A stretch of DNA of 64,000 bases from JAGOUA01 sp964428975 (GTDB lineage Bacteria > Patescibacteriota > Patescibacteriia > 2-12-FULL-60-25): positions 1 to 64,000 of the forward strand of contig CAYSAI010000003.1 of assembly GCA_964428975.1 (NCBI GenBank), written 5' to 3'. The notes under the pieces are model-generated. The model had not been told where the DNA came from. It saw nothing but the letters and a program-made list of their open reading frames with translations, and did not search any database. Positions 49,667 to 56,894 of this stretch are shown here, in pieces. The position numbers and the translations under genes are program-made. Within the stretch, counting starts at the first letter, position 1. Each line of letters opens with the position of its first letter.

Positions 49667-50437
49667 ATGGGAAAAAATCGAGATCGAAATCGGGCGGCCG
49701 CGGCACAGGACTTCTGGGCTGCTCAGGTGCAGCCCGTCGTGGGCGGCAGCGCCCTGAAGGACGGCGTACCGATCACGGCGCGACCGAAGGAGTTTCGGGT
49801 GGAGATCCTCCTCCCGAAGTTCATTCCGCTCGAAACGCGGGCACGCTTCGTGAAGCAGATGGGGCTCCACAGGGCCGCGTCCAAGAGCGAGCTCGACCCC
49901 GTGGAGGGTGCCGAGCGGATGATCGCCCGCGCCGAGCGAGCGGTCGAGGCGGGCACTGAGCAAATCTCGAACGTGCGAGCACCGCACGTCGGGGTGAGTC
50001 AGTTCCGCCCTATGTTCGGCAACGAGAGGAACCCGCGGGGAGCGATCCCTGGGGTGGGTTCGCTCGACCCGTTCTTCCTCAGTCTCGCGGGCGCGAAGCT
50101 CGTGATGGCAGAGGTACAGGCACACGAGAACGAGGACGAGGACGAAGATCGTCCAGATCGGAAGATCGTCCTCGTGTTCGCTCCGGCGCAGTCCGCGCGT
50201 CCCGCGCTTGCCGGCGGGGTAATGCGAGCGGTTTACGACTGGCTCATCGATCACGACGCCTTCCAAGGCGTGACGGTGTGGGACAACCGCGCCGATATGA
50301 AGGAGGGCGACGAGATCGGGAACATCGTCGTCCAAGGGGTTCTGGCCCACCGCGATGCGGAGTTGAACTACTCCCTCCGCTTCAACGAGGTCTGGGTCGG
50401 CGAGGCCGTCCCGTTCGTCCCGCGTCGGCGTGGGTGA
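49667..50437 (+). CDS. GC-rich cassette gene E, unknown function
   Basis: A 256 aa protein without known family. AGGAG ends 6 nt before the ATG at 49667, which is preferred over the ATG at 49661. Strong GC bias at third positions. Features: a basic/Ala-rich start, EFRVEILLPKFIPLETRARFVKQ, an acidic run (HENEDEDEDRPD, about 160-171) and a C-terminal beta region (LNYSLRFNEVWVGEAVPF). No signal peptide. It has its own promoter and terminator, a complete single-gene unit. Confidence 0.7.
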   Translation: MGKNRDRNRAAAAQDFWAAQVQPVVGGSALKDGVPITARPKEFRVEILLPKFIPLETRARFVKQMGLHRAASKSELDPVEGAERMIARAERAVEAGTEQISNVRAPHVGVSQFRPMFGNERNPRGAIPGVGSLDPFFLSLAGAKLVMAEVQAHENEDEDEDRPDRKIVLVFAPAQSARPALAGGVMRAVYDWLIDHDAFQGVTVWDNRADMKEGDEIGNIVVQGVLAHRDAELNYSLRFNEVWVGEAVPFVPRRRG

Positions 50438-50455
50438 GAAGAGACTAGCTTTCTG

Positions 50456-50500
50456 AGAGCCGTGAAGAGCCGCGTTCTGCGCACAGCTCTCACGGCTTTT
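50456..50500 (+). terminator. Rho-independent terminator of cassette E
   Basis: AGCCGTG..AGAGC (50458-50470) pairs with GCTCTCACGGCT (50486-50497), followed by TTT. Confidence 0.82.
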
Positions 50501-50530
50501 CACGTTCCTCTTCTTTTTGCATGACAGTCA

Positions 50531-50539
50531 TGATACGGT
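50531..50539 (+). promoter_or_regulatory. Extended -10, leaderless type
   Basis: TGATACGGT ends 6 nt before the ATG at 50546. Confidence 0.55.
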
Positions 50540-50545
50540 TTCCTT

Positions 50546-50890
50546 ATGATCCCACGCGATATTGTTCAAAAATGCCCCTTTTGCGAGGTAGCGTATACAG
50601 AACGGAGTATCACTTCGCTCGGAAGCGACGGACATCTGTTTCGATTTCACGGAACGTGCGCCTCGTGTGGACGGTCTATCATGAGCTTTGTGACGGAACT
50701 CGCGGGTTGGGTGAGTTCGGTGGGCATGTTGACAGAACTTACGGCGTTCGAGGCGAAGCAACTTCCGGATCGTTCGCTCATTGATACGGACCTCTGTGTG
50801 CGTGCGCATCGCGTCTTTTTTGAACACGGACGTGAGGTGTGCCAGTTTCTTCAGAAACAAACGAAAAACCATTCCCCACAGCGCTCTTGA
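50546..50890 (+). CDS. Small zinc-ribbon-like protein
   Basis: A 114 aa protein with CPFC (about residues 10-13) and CASC (about 38-41), a likely zinc ribbon, followed by helices. No family name recognised. The start is fixed by the leaderless-type promoter. The rplY promoter overlaps its last codons. Confidence 0.62.
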   Translation: MIPRDIVQKCPFCEVAYTERSITSLGSDGHLFRFHGTCASCGRSIMSFVTELAGWVSSVGMLTELTAFEAKQLPDRSLIDTDLCVRAHRVFFEHGREVCQFLQKQTKNHSPQRS

Positions 50891-50915
50891 CGGAACAGCT
50901 CGTTTTCTCTATCGT
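50887..50915 (+). promoter_or_regulatory. Sigma70-type promoter of rplY
   Basis: TTGACG (50887-50892), 17 nt spacer, TATCGT (50910-50915). Confidence 0.7.
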
Positions 50916-50935
50916 ACGAACACTTTTTGCCTGCT

Positions 50936-51631
50936 ATGTATACCCTTTCTGCCACGTCTCGCGCCACGAAGCGCGCGAAAGATGAGTTCAAAAGTTTCCG
51001 TATCCCTGCCGTTTTGTACGGACAGGGCGTACTTCCTCAATCCGTATCCTTGCCACGCACAGAGTTCGTGCGTGTGCTCTCTGCGGCGGGGTATTCAAGT
51101 CTTATTGATGTATCTGTCGAAGGGGGCGCGATGGTCAAGGCTGTGATTAAGGCGGTGCAATCGCATCCGCTCACGCTCGATCCTATGCACGTGGATCTTC
51201 ACCAAGTGCGTATGGATGAAGAAATGACGGCAGAAATTCCTCTCAAATTCATCGGAGAGTCAGCCGCGATGAAAGTGCTTGCGGGAACGCTCGTCAAATC
51301 ACTCGACAAGGTGACGGTGAAGTGTTTGCCGGCGAACTTGCCTCATGAAATCGAGGTGCAGCTTTCCATGCTCGCGACGTTCGAAGATGCGATCACGATT
51401 GCGGATTTGGTTCTTGGAACGGGAGTGGTCGTGGAAGGGGATGCGGGCGTAGTGATCGCGACGGTCGCGGCTCCACTCACGGAAGATCAATTGAAGAAGC
51501 TGGAAGAATCTTCCATTGGCGATGTGACGGCCGTGAAGAGCGATGTAGACGAAAAACGCGCGGCGAAAGAAGCGATCGCGAAAGAAGCCGAAGTCAAAAA
51601 ACCAGAAGGCAAGAAAGACACGAAAAAATAA
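50936..51631 (+). CDS. rplY: Ribosomal protein L25, long (Ctc-type) form
   Basis: A 231 aa protein. The N-terminal about 90 residues form the 5S rRNA-binding L25 domain (FRIPAVLYGQG, HPLTLDPMHVDLHQV), followed by the TL5/Ctc beta domain (EIPLKFIGESAAMKVLAGTLV, LPHEIEVQLSMLATFEDAI) and a Lys/Glu-rich tail. It binds 5S rRNA in the large subunit. The ATG at 50936 begins MYTLSATSR, as expected. Confidence 0.93.
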   Translation: MYTLSATSRATKRAKDEFKSFRIPAVLYGQGVLPQSVSLPRTEFVRVLSAAGYSSLIDVSVEGGAMVKAVIKAVQSHPLTLDPMHVDLHQVRMDEEMTAEIPLKFIGESAAMKVLAGTLVKSLDKVTVKCLPANLPHEIEVQLSMLATFEDAITIADLVLGTGVVVEGDAGVVIATVAAPLTEDQLKKLEESSIGDVTAVKSDVDEKRAAKEAIAKEAEVKKPEGKKDTKK

Positions 51632-51633
51632 GC

Positions 51634-52728
51634 ATGAAGCACCACGATCCTTCTATACAACGTCCATCCGCACGACGCTTTGCGCTCGTGATGGTGGGCG
51701 TTGTGTGTTTTGGTTTTATGGTCGTCGGTATTCTCTACGCGATTTTGACGGGAGCCACGCGCCTGCTTGGGAATATTCCTGCGCCCGCCCCGCTCCCGAT
51801 CGAAGAACCCGTGCGTATAACATCTTCCACGATCGAAGTGCCACGCATGCTCGATGGGGTGAGCGTTCTTCCTGGAATGGAAGCGCTGCGACCATGGGCG
51901 TTCATGATAGATAATCAACCAGACGCACGGCCGGCGCTTGGGCTTGAACATGCATCTGTGGTGATTGAAGCACCGGTCGAAGGCGGAATTACGCGCTTTC
52001 TCGCGATTTTTGATAGCAGCGTGAGCTCGACGAGCATTGGAGCTGTACGAAGCGCACGCCCGTATTTTGTCGAGTGGGCAGAAAGCTGGAAAGCGGTATT
52101 TGCACACGTAGGAGGGAGTCCCGAAGCGCTCGACAAGCTCACGCGTATTCCAAGCACGACGCTGCTTGATCTGAACGAGATGACGCGCGGTGAAGCGGCA
52201 TTTCGTCGTGATCCTACGCGCGTATCTCCGCATCAGGTCCTCACGTCTGCCGAGCGTTTCAGAACGTTTCTTGCAGAAGATGCCACGCGTATGACAGGGC
52301 GATTTTCTTCGTGGCGCTATCGTGCTCCGCTCACCGTTTCGTCAACGGTGGATGTGGCGAGCGTGCGTATTCCGTATGGAGGTTCGTATTCTGTCCGATG
52401 GGTATTCGATGCTTCGATGGAGCAGTATCGTCGTTCACAAGGGGGAAAAGCGCTCTCTGTCGAGCCTCTTTTCGCCTCAAACGTAGTCGTTCTCAAAACT
52501 GAGGCGCAGATTCTCGATGAGAAAGGCCGTCTGAAATTGAAAACCGTCGGAAGTGGCGACCTCGTGCTCTATCGTGATGGAAAAAAATATCTTGGACGAT
52601 GGCGACGTGCGGCGGGTGAGGTGATGCGATTCACGACAACGGACGGCAGTGATCTTGAGCTTGCTCCAGGTACGACGTGGATTGAAGTGACGACGAGCGA
52701 TCTCACCTTCGCTGGATTAGAGTCCTGA
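51634..52728 (+). CDS. DUF3048 (YerB-like) membrane-anchored protein
   Basis: A 364 aa protein with an N-terminal transmembrane helix (about 17-38) and an outside DUF3048 fold: RPWAFMIDNQPDARPALGL, EGGITRFLAIFDS, IGAVRSARPYFVEWAESW and YRRSQGGKAL. Family members are exported proteins of unknown role. It starts 2 nt after rplY. Confidence 0.82.
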   Translation: MKHHDPSIQRPSARRFALVMVGVVCFGFMVVGILYAILTGATRLLGNIPAPAPLPIEEPVRITSSTIEVPRMLDGVSVLPGMEALRPWAFMIDNQPDARPALGLEHASVVIEAPVEGGITRFLAIFDSSVSSTSIGAVRSARPYFVEWAESWKAVFAHVGGSPEALDKLTRIPSTTLLDLNEMTRGEAAFRRDPTRVSPHQVLTSAERFRTFLAEDATRMTGRFSSWRYRAPLTVSSTVDVASVRIPYGGSYSVRWVFDASMEQYRRSQGGKALSVEPLFASNVVVLKTEAQILDEKGRLKLKTVGSGDLVLYRDGKKYLGRWRRAAGEVMRFTTTDGSDLELAPGTTWIEVTTSDLTFAGLES

Positions 52729-52757
52729 TCAGGAAAGTTGTTTTCTTCCCTGTATTT

Positions 52758-52766
52758 TGCTAGCCT
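52758..52766 (+). promoter_or_regulatory. Extended -10 of map, leaderless type
   Basis: TGCTAGCCT ends 6 nt before the ATG at 52773. Confidence 0.55.
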
Positions 52767-52772
52767 TCCGTC

Positions 52773-53564
52773 ATGTCCATGACGAAAACTCCGCAAGAAA
52801 TCCTCCTCATGAAAGAGGGAGGTGCGCATCTCTCAACGATTTTGCGAGAGTTGCGTACGCTCTGCGTGCCTGGGGTTGGTACGGGGGAACTCGATAGAAT
52901 TGCGCGTGAACGGATGCAGGAAATTGGCGGAATTCCGTCGTTTTTAGGGTATCGTATCGACAAGAATAATCCGCCGTATCCTTGCGCGGTGTGCGTATCT
53001 ATCAATGACGAGGTGGTGCACGGCCTTGCCCTTCCAAACCGTATCATTCAAAAGGGAGATGTGGTTGGACTGGATATCGGTATGTGGTTTCAGGGGCTCG
53101 CGACGGATATGGCGACGACCGTGATTGCAGGAGGAACGCACGATTTGCGCAAGCAGATGCTCGTTCAAGACACGCGAGAAGCGCTCGTGCGAGGCGTGAG
53201 CGTCATCAAGGCAGGAGGATGGATTCACGATATTGGCGCGACTATTGAAGATTTCATCAAACCAAAAGGGTACGGCATTGTGAAAGATCTGGTGGGGCAT
53301 GGCGTTGGGCACGCCGTGCACGAAGAACCAAACGTGCCGAACTATCGAGATACGTGGCTGCCACGACAACCGCTTCTTGAAGGGATGACGCTCGCTCTTG
53401 AGCCGATGATTACCCTCGGCACATGGAAAGTGCATACGAAGCGCGATACATGGACGATCGCGACGAATGATGGAAGTGTTTGCGCGCATTTTGAGGTGAC
53501 GATTGCCGTAACGAAGGGGGGATTTGAGCTCATCACACCTTGGCCAGATACCGAGAGTGTGTGA
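52773..53564 (+). CDS. map: Methionine aminopeptidase, type I
   Basis: A 263 aa enzyme removing N-terminal Met. All metal ligands are visible: Asp in GLDIGMW, Asp in LATDMATT, His in GHGVGHAVHE, Glu in LALEPM and Glu in AHFEVTIAV; the substrate His is in DEVVHGLAL. No N-terminal zinc extension. Predicted leaderless start. Confidence 0.95.
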   Translation: MSMTKTPQEILLMKEGGAHLSTILRELRTLCVPGVGTGELDRIARERMQEIGGIPSFLGYRIDKNNPPYPCAVCVSINDEVVHGLALPNRIIQKGDVVGLDIGMWFQGLATDMATTVIAGGTHDLRKQMLVQDTREALVRGVSVIKAGGWIHDIGATIEDFIKPKGYGIVKDLVGHGVGHAVHEEPNVPNYRDTWLPRQPLLEGMTLALEPMITLGTWKVHTKRDTWTIATNDGSVCAHFEVTIAVTKGGFELITPWPDTESV

Positions 53565-53570
53565 TACTGT
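53562..53570 (+). promoter_or_regulatory. Extended -10, leaderless type
   Basis: TGATACTGT overlaps the map stop codon and ends 6 nt before the ATG at 53577. TGGCCA lies 17 nt upstream as a weak -35. Confidence 0.6.
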
Positions 53571-53576
53571 TTCCGT

Positions 53577-53849
53577 ATGCACGAACGTTTTTCCCCTGTT
53601 CCTATCCCGCCCCATGAACCGATTACGCCCTTTCAAAAACGGATGCGTTTTCAAGCGAAGCTTATCGGTGCGTATCTCGCAAAGCACCAGCTTGACGAAG
53701 CATCTGCCCTGCAATGGGTGGAAGACCATAGCGATCGCTTCGCTGAATTGTATACAGAGCATCAACACACCCTCGCAGAACGTCCGTGGGAAGATGATCA
53801 GGTAGTGGAAGCATGGCTTACGATGATGGAACACGATACACGGCACTAA
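53577..53849 (+). CDS. Small helical protein coupled to prfB
   Basis: A 90 aa protein, mostly helical and charged (QKRMRFQAKLIGAYLAKHQL, LQWVEDHSDRFAELY). Not recognised. Its stop TAA overlaps the prfB ATG (TAATG), so the two are translated together. Confidence 0.6.
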   Translation: MHERFSPVPIPPHEPITPFQKRMRFQAKLIGAYLAKHQLDEASALQWVEDHSDRFAELYTEHQHTLAERPWEDDQVVEAWLTMMEHDTRH

Positions 53850-54949
53850 TGGAACACGACCTTCTGATGCGCATTGATACGCTTCGCTCACGTCTGCAAG
53901 AGGCGTGGGAGATTTTACGATTGGATGACCTCGCGATCGAGAAACAAACGCTTGAGGTGGACGCGGAACGTCCAGATATGTGGAGCGAACCGGAAAAAGC
54001 CAAAACAACGCTTCAACGTTTGGCAGATGTGCGCACCACGCTCGATCGTTGGCATGTGTTTCGGCGAGATCTTCTCGAAGCGGAAGAAATGCTTCGTTTA
54101 GGCGAGGAAAAACACGACACGTCGATGCGAGAGCTTTTACAAGAACAGGTTGCACAGCTTGAAAAAACGTTTCAAGAACAAGAATTCGAGCTGCTTTTTT
54201 CCGGAAAACACGACGATCGTTCGGCGATTATGGCGATTCATGCCGGTGCGGGCGGTACGGACGCGCAAGATTGGGCGGAAATGCTCTTGCGGATGTACGT
54301 TCGCTATGCGGAACAAAAATCGTGGCGTGTAAAAATGCTTGATGAATCACGCGGCGGTGAGGCAGGGATTAAGTCTGTCACACTCATGATCGAGGGGCGT
54401 CATGCGTATGGACATCTCCACGGAGAGGCGGGCGTACATCGTCTTGTGCGGCAGTCTCCCTTTAATGCCGATGCGCTTCGTCAAACATCGTTTGCGCTTG
54501 TGGAAGTCCTTCCAGAACTGGATGAGAGTGTTGCGATTGCTATCAAGCCGGATGATTTACGCATCGATACGTTTATGAGCGGTGGCAAGGGTGGGCAATC
54601 GGTGAATACTACGTATTCCGCCGTACGTATTGTGCATTTGCCGACGGGTATTACGGTGTCTTGTCAAAACGAACGTTCGCAAACGCAAAACAAGGCGCTC
54701 GCGATGACGATTCTGCGCGGCAAGCTGATGAAACTTCAAGAGGAAGAAAAACAAAAAGAGAAACAGCAGTTACGAGGCTCGTATCAAAGTGCGGAGTGGG
54801 GAAACCAGATTCGTTCGTACGTGCTGCATCCGTATAAGATGGTGAAAGACCATCGAACGAACGTCGAAACATCGCAAGCGGAAGAGGTGCTTGATGGCGC
54901 GCTCGATGCGTTTATCGAGGGCGAGCTTCGCTGGAAGGCGAAGGGGTAA
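53849..54949 (+). CDS. prfB: Peptide chain release factor 2
   Basis: A 366 aa class I release factor. The GGQ loop (SGGKGGQSVNTT) that triggers peptide release and the SPF recognition motif (RQSPFNADALRQTSF) mark it as RF2, reading UGA and UAA. The frame is open throughout, so the autoregulatory +1 frameshift found in many bacteria is absent. The first about 110 residues are the helical domain 1. PrmC, which would methylate the GGQ Gln, is encoded at 33.9 kb. Confidence 0.95.
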   Translation: MEHDLLMRIDTLRSRLQEAWEILRLDDLAIEKQTLEVDAERPDMWSEPEKAKTTLQRLADVRTTLDRWHVFRRDLLEAEEMLRLGEEKHDTSMRELLQEQVAQLEKTFQEQEFELLFSGKHDDRSAIMAIHAGAGGTDAQDWAEMLLRMYVRYAEQKSWRVKMLDESRGGEAGIKSVTLMIEGRHAYGHLHGEAGVHRLVRQSPFNADALRQTSFALVEVLPELDESVAIAIKPDDLRIDTFMSGGKGGQSVNTTYSAVRIVHLPTGITVSCQNERSQTQNKALAMTILRGKLMKLQEEEKQKEKQQLRGSYQSAEWGNQIRSYVLHPYKMVKDHRTNVETSQAEEVLDGALDAFIEGELRWKAKG

Positions 54950-54958
54950 TTCTTTTCT

Positions 54959-55444
54959 ATGTCTCCAAAACCCACCCATCTCTACCACGGCTCTCTCCAC
55001 AAAATCACGGGCCCCTTGGAGCCTATCTTGCTTGCATCCTCACCCAACCACATCCATACAGAAGCGGCTGTTTTCGCGACGGAGAATATCGCCATCGCGA
55101 GTCTTTTTTTGTCTCCTGTAGAGACGCTCGTAAGCGTGGGTTTCGAGGAGGGGATCGCCTACATCTGTATTTGGGGCACTCCAGAAGAGTTTCGCGAGAA
55201 AGACACGGGAGCCTATATGTACATTTTGCCTGCAAAAACGTTCGAAAAACGAGGAAAAGCGTACGAATGGCAAAGTCGCGAGGCGGTTGTTCCTGATGAA
55301 GTGCGATTTCTTCCCTCGGTGCTTGATGGTATGAAAGAGCTAGGTGTGCAGATCTATTTTATCACGGATGATGAGCTGTTTGATCGTATTCAAGCGCAAA
55401 CCGATGGGAGATTGGAGATGTTGGAGAGCGTGGGGAGGTATTGA
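54959..55444 (+). CDS. Hypothetical protein, possible ADP-ribosyltransferase-like fold
   Basis: A 161 aa protein. The start LYHGS, followed by VFATENIAIASLFL about 30 residues later, recalls the His and aromatic/Ser-Thr positions of ADP-ribosyltransferase folds, and EVRFLP could supply the acidic residue. This is a pattern impression only; no close family recognised. It starts 9 nt after prfB. Confidence 0.5.
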   Translation: MSPKPTHLYHGSLHKITGPLEPILLASSPNHIHTEAAVFATENIAIASLFLSPVETLVSVGFEEGIAYICIWGTPEEFREKDTGAYMYILPAKTFEKRGKAYEWQSREAVVPDEVRFLPSVLDGMKELGVQIYFITDDELFDRIQAQTDGRLEMLESVGRY

Positions 55445-55447
55445 GGA

Positions 55448-56011
55448 CTAACCAACATTCCACGTCAGCCAATGGGACAAATGTCGTCGAAAATAGAGAG
55501 CGTCGCGGAGAGGGCGCAGCGTCTCAATAAGAAGTTTTGCCTCGAGCACATCGCTTGGAAGAGCGGTATGTGAAACGTCTCGCCACGGAATATCTCGCGC
55601 ACGACGAGCTTTCTGAAGCTCCTGCCAAGCAGCAAGATACAGGGCGTCGATTCTGGTCGTGGCACGTTCCGCTTCTTGATCTTTCTGATCGTTCGAAAAA
55701 ACTTGCGCAAAAAGTGCCGTGTCATCGCTTGAAAACGAACGCTCGTGAATATGGGCGAGCAGTTCCACGTCGGAAAGGGCAGGATACTGAAACCAGCTGA
55801 TCGCACGAAGGTATAATCGCGTATCGGCGAGACTTGCTTTTGGAAGAGGGTGTTCTTGAGCGAGGTGTTTCGCGAGATCATCCATCAAAAACGCTTCGGC
55901 AGGCCATGTTTGGCAGTCGAGAACATCTTCGCAGAGATCGCCTTGCGCACGCGACGCGAGGTAGGCGTTCACCTTGTTGATGCTGGGGATATGTTCAGGA
56001 GCGATGGGCAT
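55448..56011 (-). CDS. Hypothetical helical protein
   Basis: A 187 aa protein, predicted all-helical with no Gly-rich or metal motifs (KVNAYLASRAQGDLCEDVL, LPKASLADTRLYLRAISWF). Unknown family. Its start overlaps the 3' end of era by 17 nt, so it is probably co-expressed with era. Confidence 0.6.
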   Translation of the reverse strand: MPIAPEHIPSINKVNAYLASRAQGDLCEDVLDCQTWPAEAFLMDDLAKHLAQEHPLPKASLADTRLYLRAISWFQYPALSDVELLAHIHERSFSSDDTALFAQVFSNDQKDQEAERATTRIDALYLAAWQELQKARRARDIPWRDVSHTALPSDVLEAKLLIETLRPLRDALYFRRHLSHWLTWNVG

Positions 56012-56879
56012 AGAGAAAATGTTTCATCCAATCTGCATCTACCTCGACGCGCAGTTTCAAGAATACTTTTTTCCCCATGGAAATCTCGAATTCTTTTCGC
56101 GCATCCGTACCGATGAGCTTAATCATGCTGCCACCAGCACCAATCAAGATTTTCTTGTAGCGATCTTCGGTGGTCCAGATCGTTGCAGAAATATGCTCGA
56201 TGTCATTTTGTTGTTCTAGATCGTTGATTTCGACCTTGAGCGTATAGGGAAGCTCTTGTCGCAAGCGTAAAAACGCTTTCTCACGAATAAGTTCCGCCAT
56301 CCATTCTCGATGCGAGAGGTCGGTGAGTTGAAGCGGAGGATAGAACCATTCGCCCGTCGGAAGAAGTTCAAACAGCGCATCCACGACGCGATTCAGTTCT
56401 TTGTGTCCAAGTGCGGAAATCGCGAGCGTTTCTTCTTGTTCCACCTGGATCGCCTGCATATCATCCATAAACGGACGTTCCTCGAGAGGAAGATCGCACT
56501 TGTTGATGAGCAAAATCACCGGAATATGCGCGTGAGCGAGAAGGGTTTGTAAGTGTGTTTCTTCCACACCTGGGGCGCGCGTGGGGTCAACGACGTAGAG
56601 AATCGCTTCAATACCCTCGAGCTGTTCTTTCACGAGCTGGTTTAAGCGTTGTGAAAGTGCATCTTTCTTTTGAAGAAACACTCCCGGCGTATCTACGAAC
56701 ACGATCTGTCCACGCGCTTCGTCGGTGAGAATGCCACGTATCGGCAGACGTGTAGTTTGGGGTTTTGGTGTGACAATCGCAATTTTGCTACCAACAAGCG
56801 CGTTTAACAGCGTGGATTTCCCCACGTTCGAACGCCCAACGAGCGCGACGAACCCAGATTTTGTAAGCGAAACAGACAT
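55995..56879 (-). CDS. era: GTPase Era
   Basis: A 294 aa GTPase for 30S ribosome assembly. G1 GRSNVGKS, G2 region QTTRLPIRG, G3 DTPG, G4 NKCD and a C-terminal KH domain (ILIGAGGSMIKLIGTDARKE) that binds the 3' end of 16S rRNA. Predicted leaderless start. Confidence 0.95.
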   Translation of the reverse strand: MSVSLTKSGFVALVGRSNVGKSTLLNALVGSKIAIVTPKPQTTRLPIRGILTDEARGQIVFVDTPGVFLQKKDALSQRLNQLVKEQLEGIEAILYVVDPTRAPGVEETHLQTLLAHAHIPVILLINKCDLPLEERPFMDDMQAIQVEQEETLAISALGHKELNRVVDALFELLPTGEWFYPPLQLTDLSHREWMAELIREKAFLRLRQELPYTLKVEINDLEQQNDIEHISATIWTTEDRYKKILIGAGGSMIKLIGTDARKEFEISMGKKVFLKLRVEVDADWMKHFLYAHRS

Positions 56880-56885
56880 AGCGAG

Positions 56886-56894
56886 AGCGTATCA
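56886..56894 (-). promoter_or_regulatory. Extended -10 of era, leaderless type
   Basis: Minus strand TGATACGCT, then CTCGCT, then the ATG at 56879. The TGA of this element is the rlmD stop codon. Confidence 0.6.

Noticed and set aside
53849..54949. Programmed +1 frameshift in prfB
   Set aside because: The reading frame is continuous from ATG to stop, with no internal UGA at the usual position.
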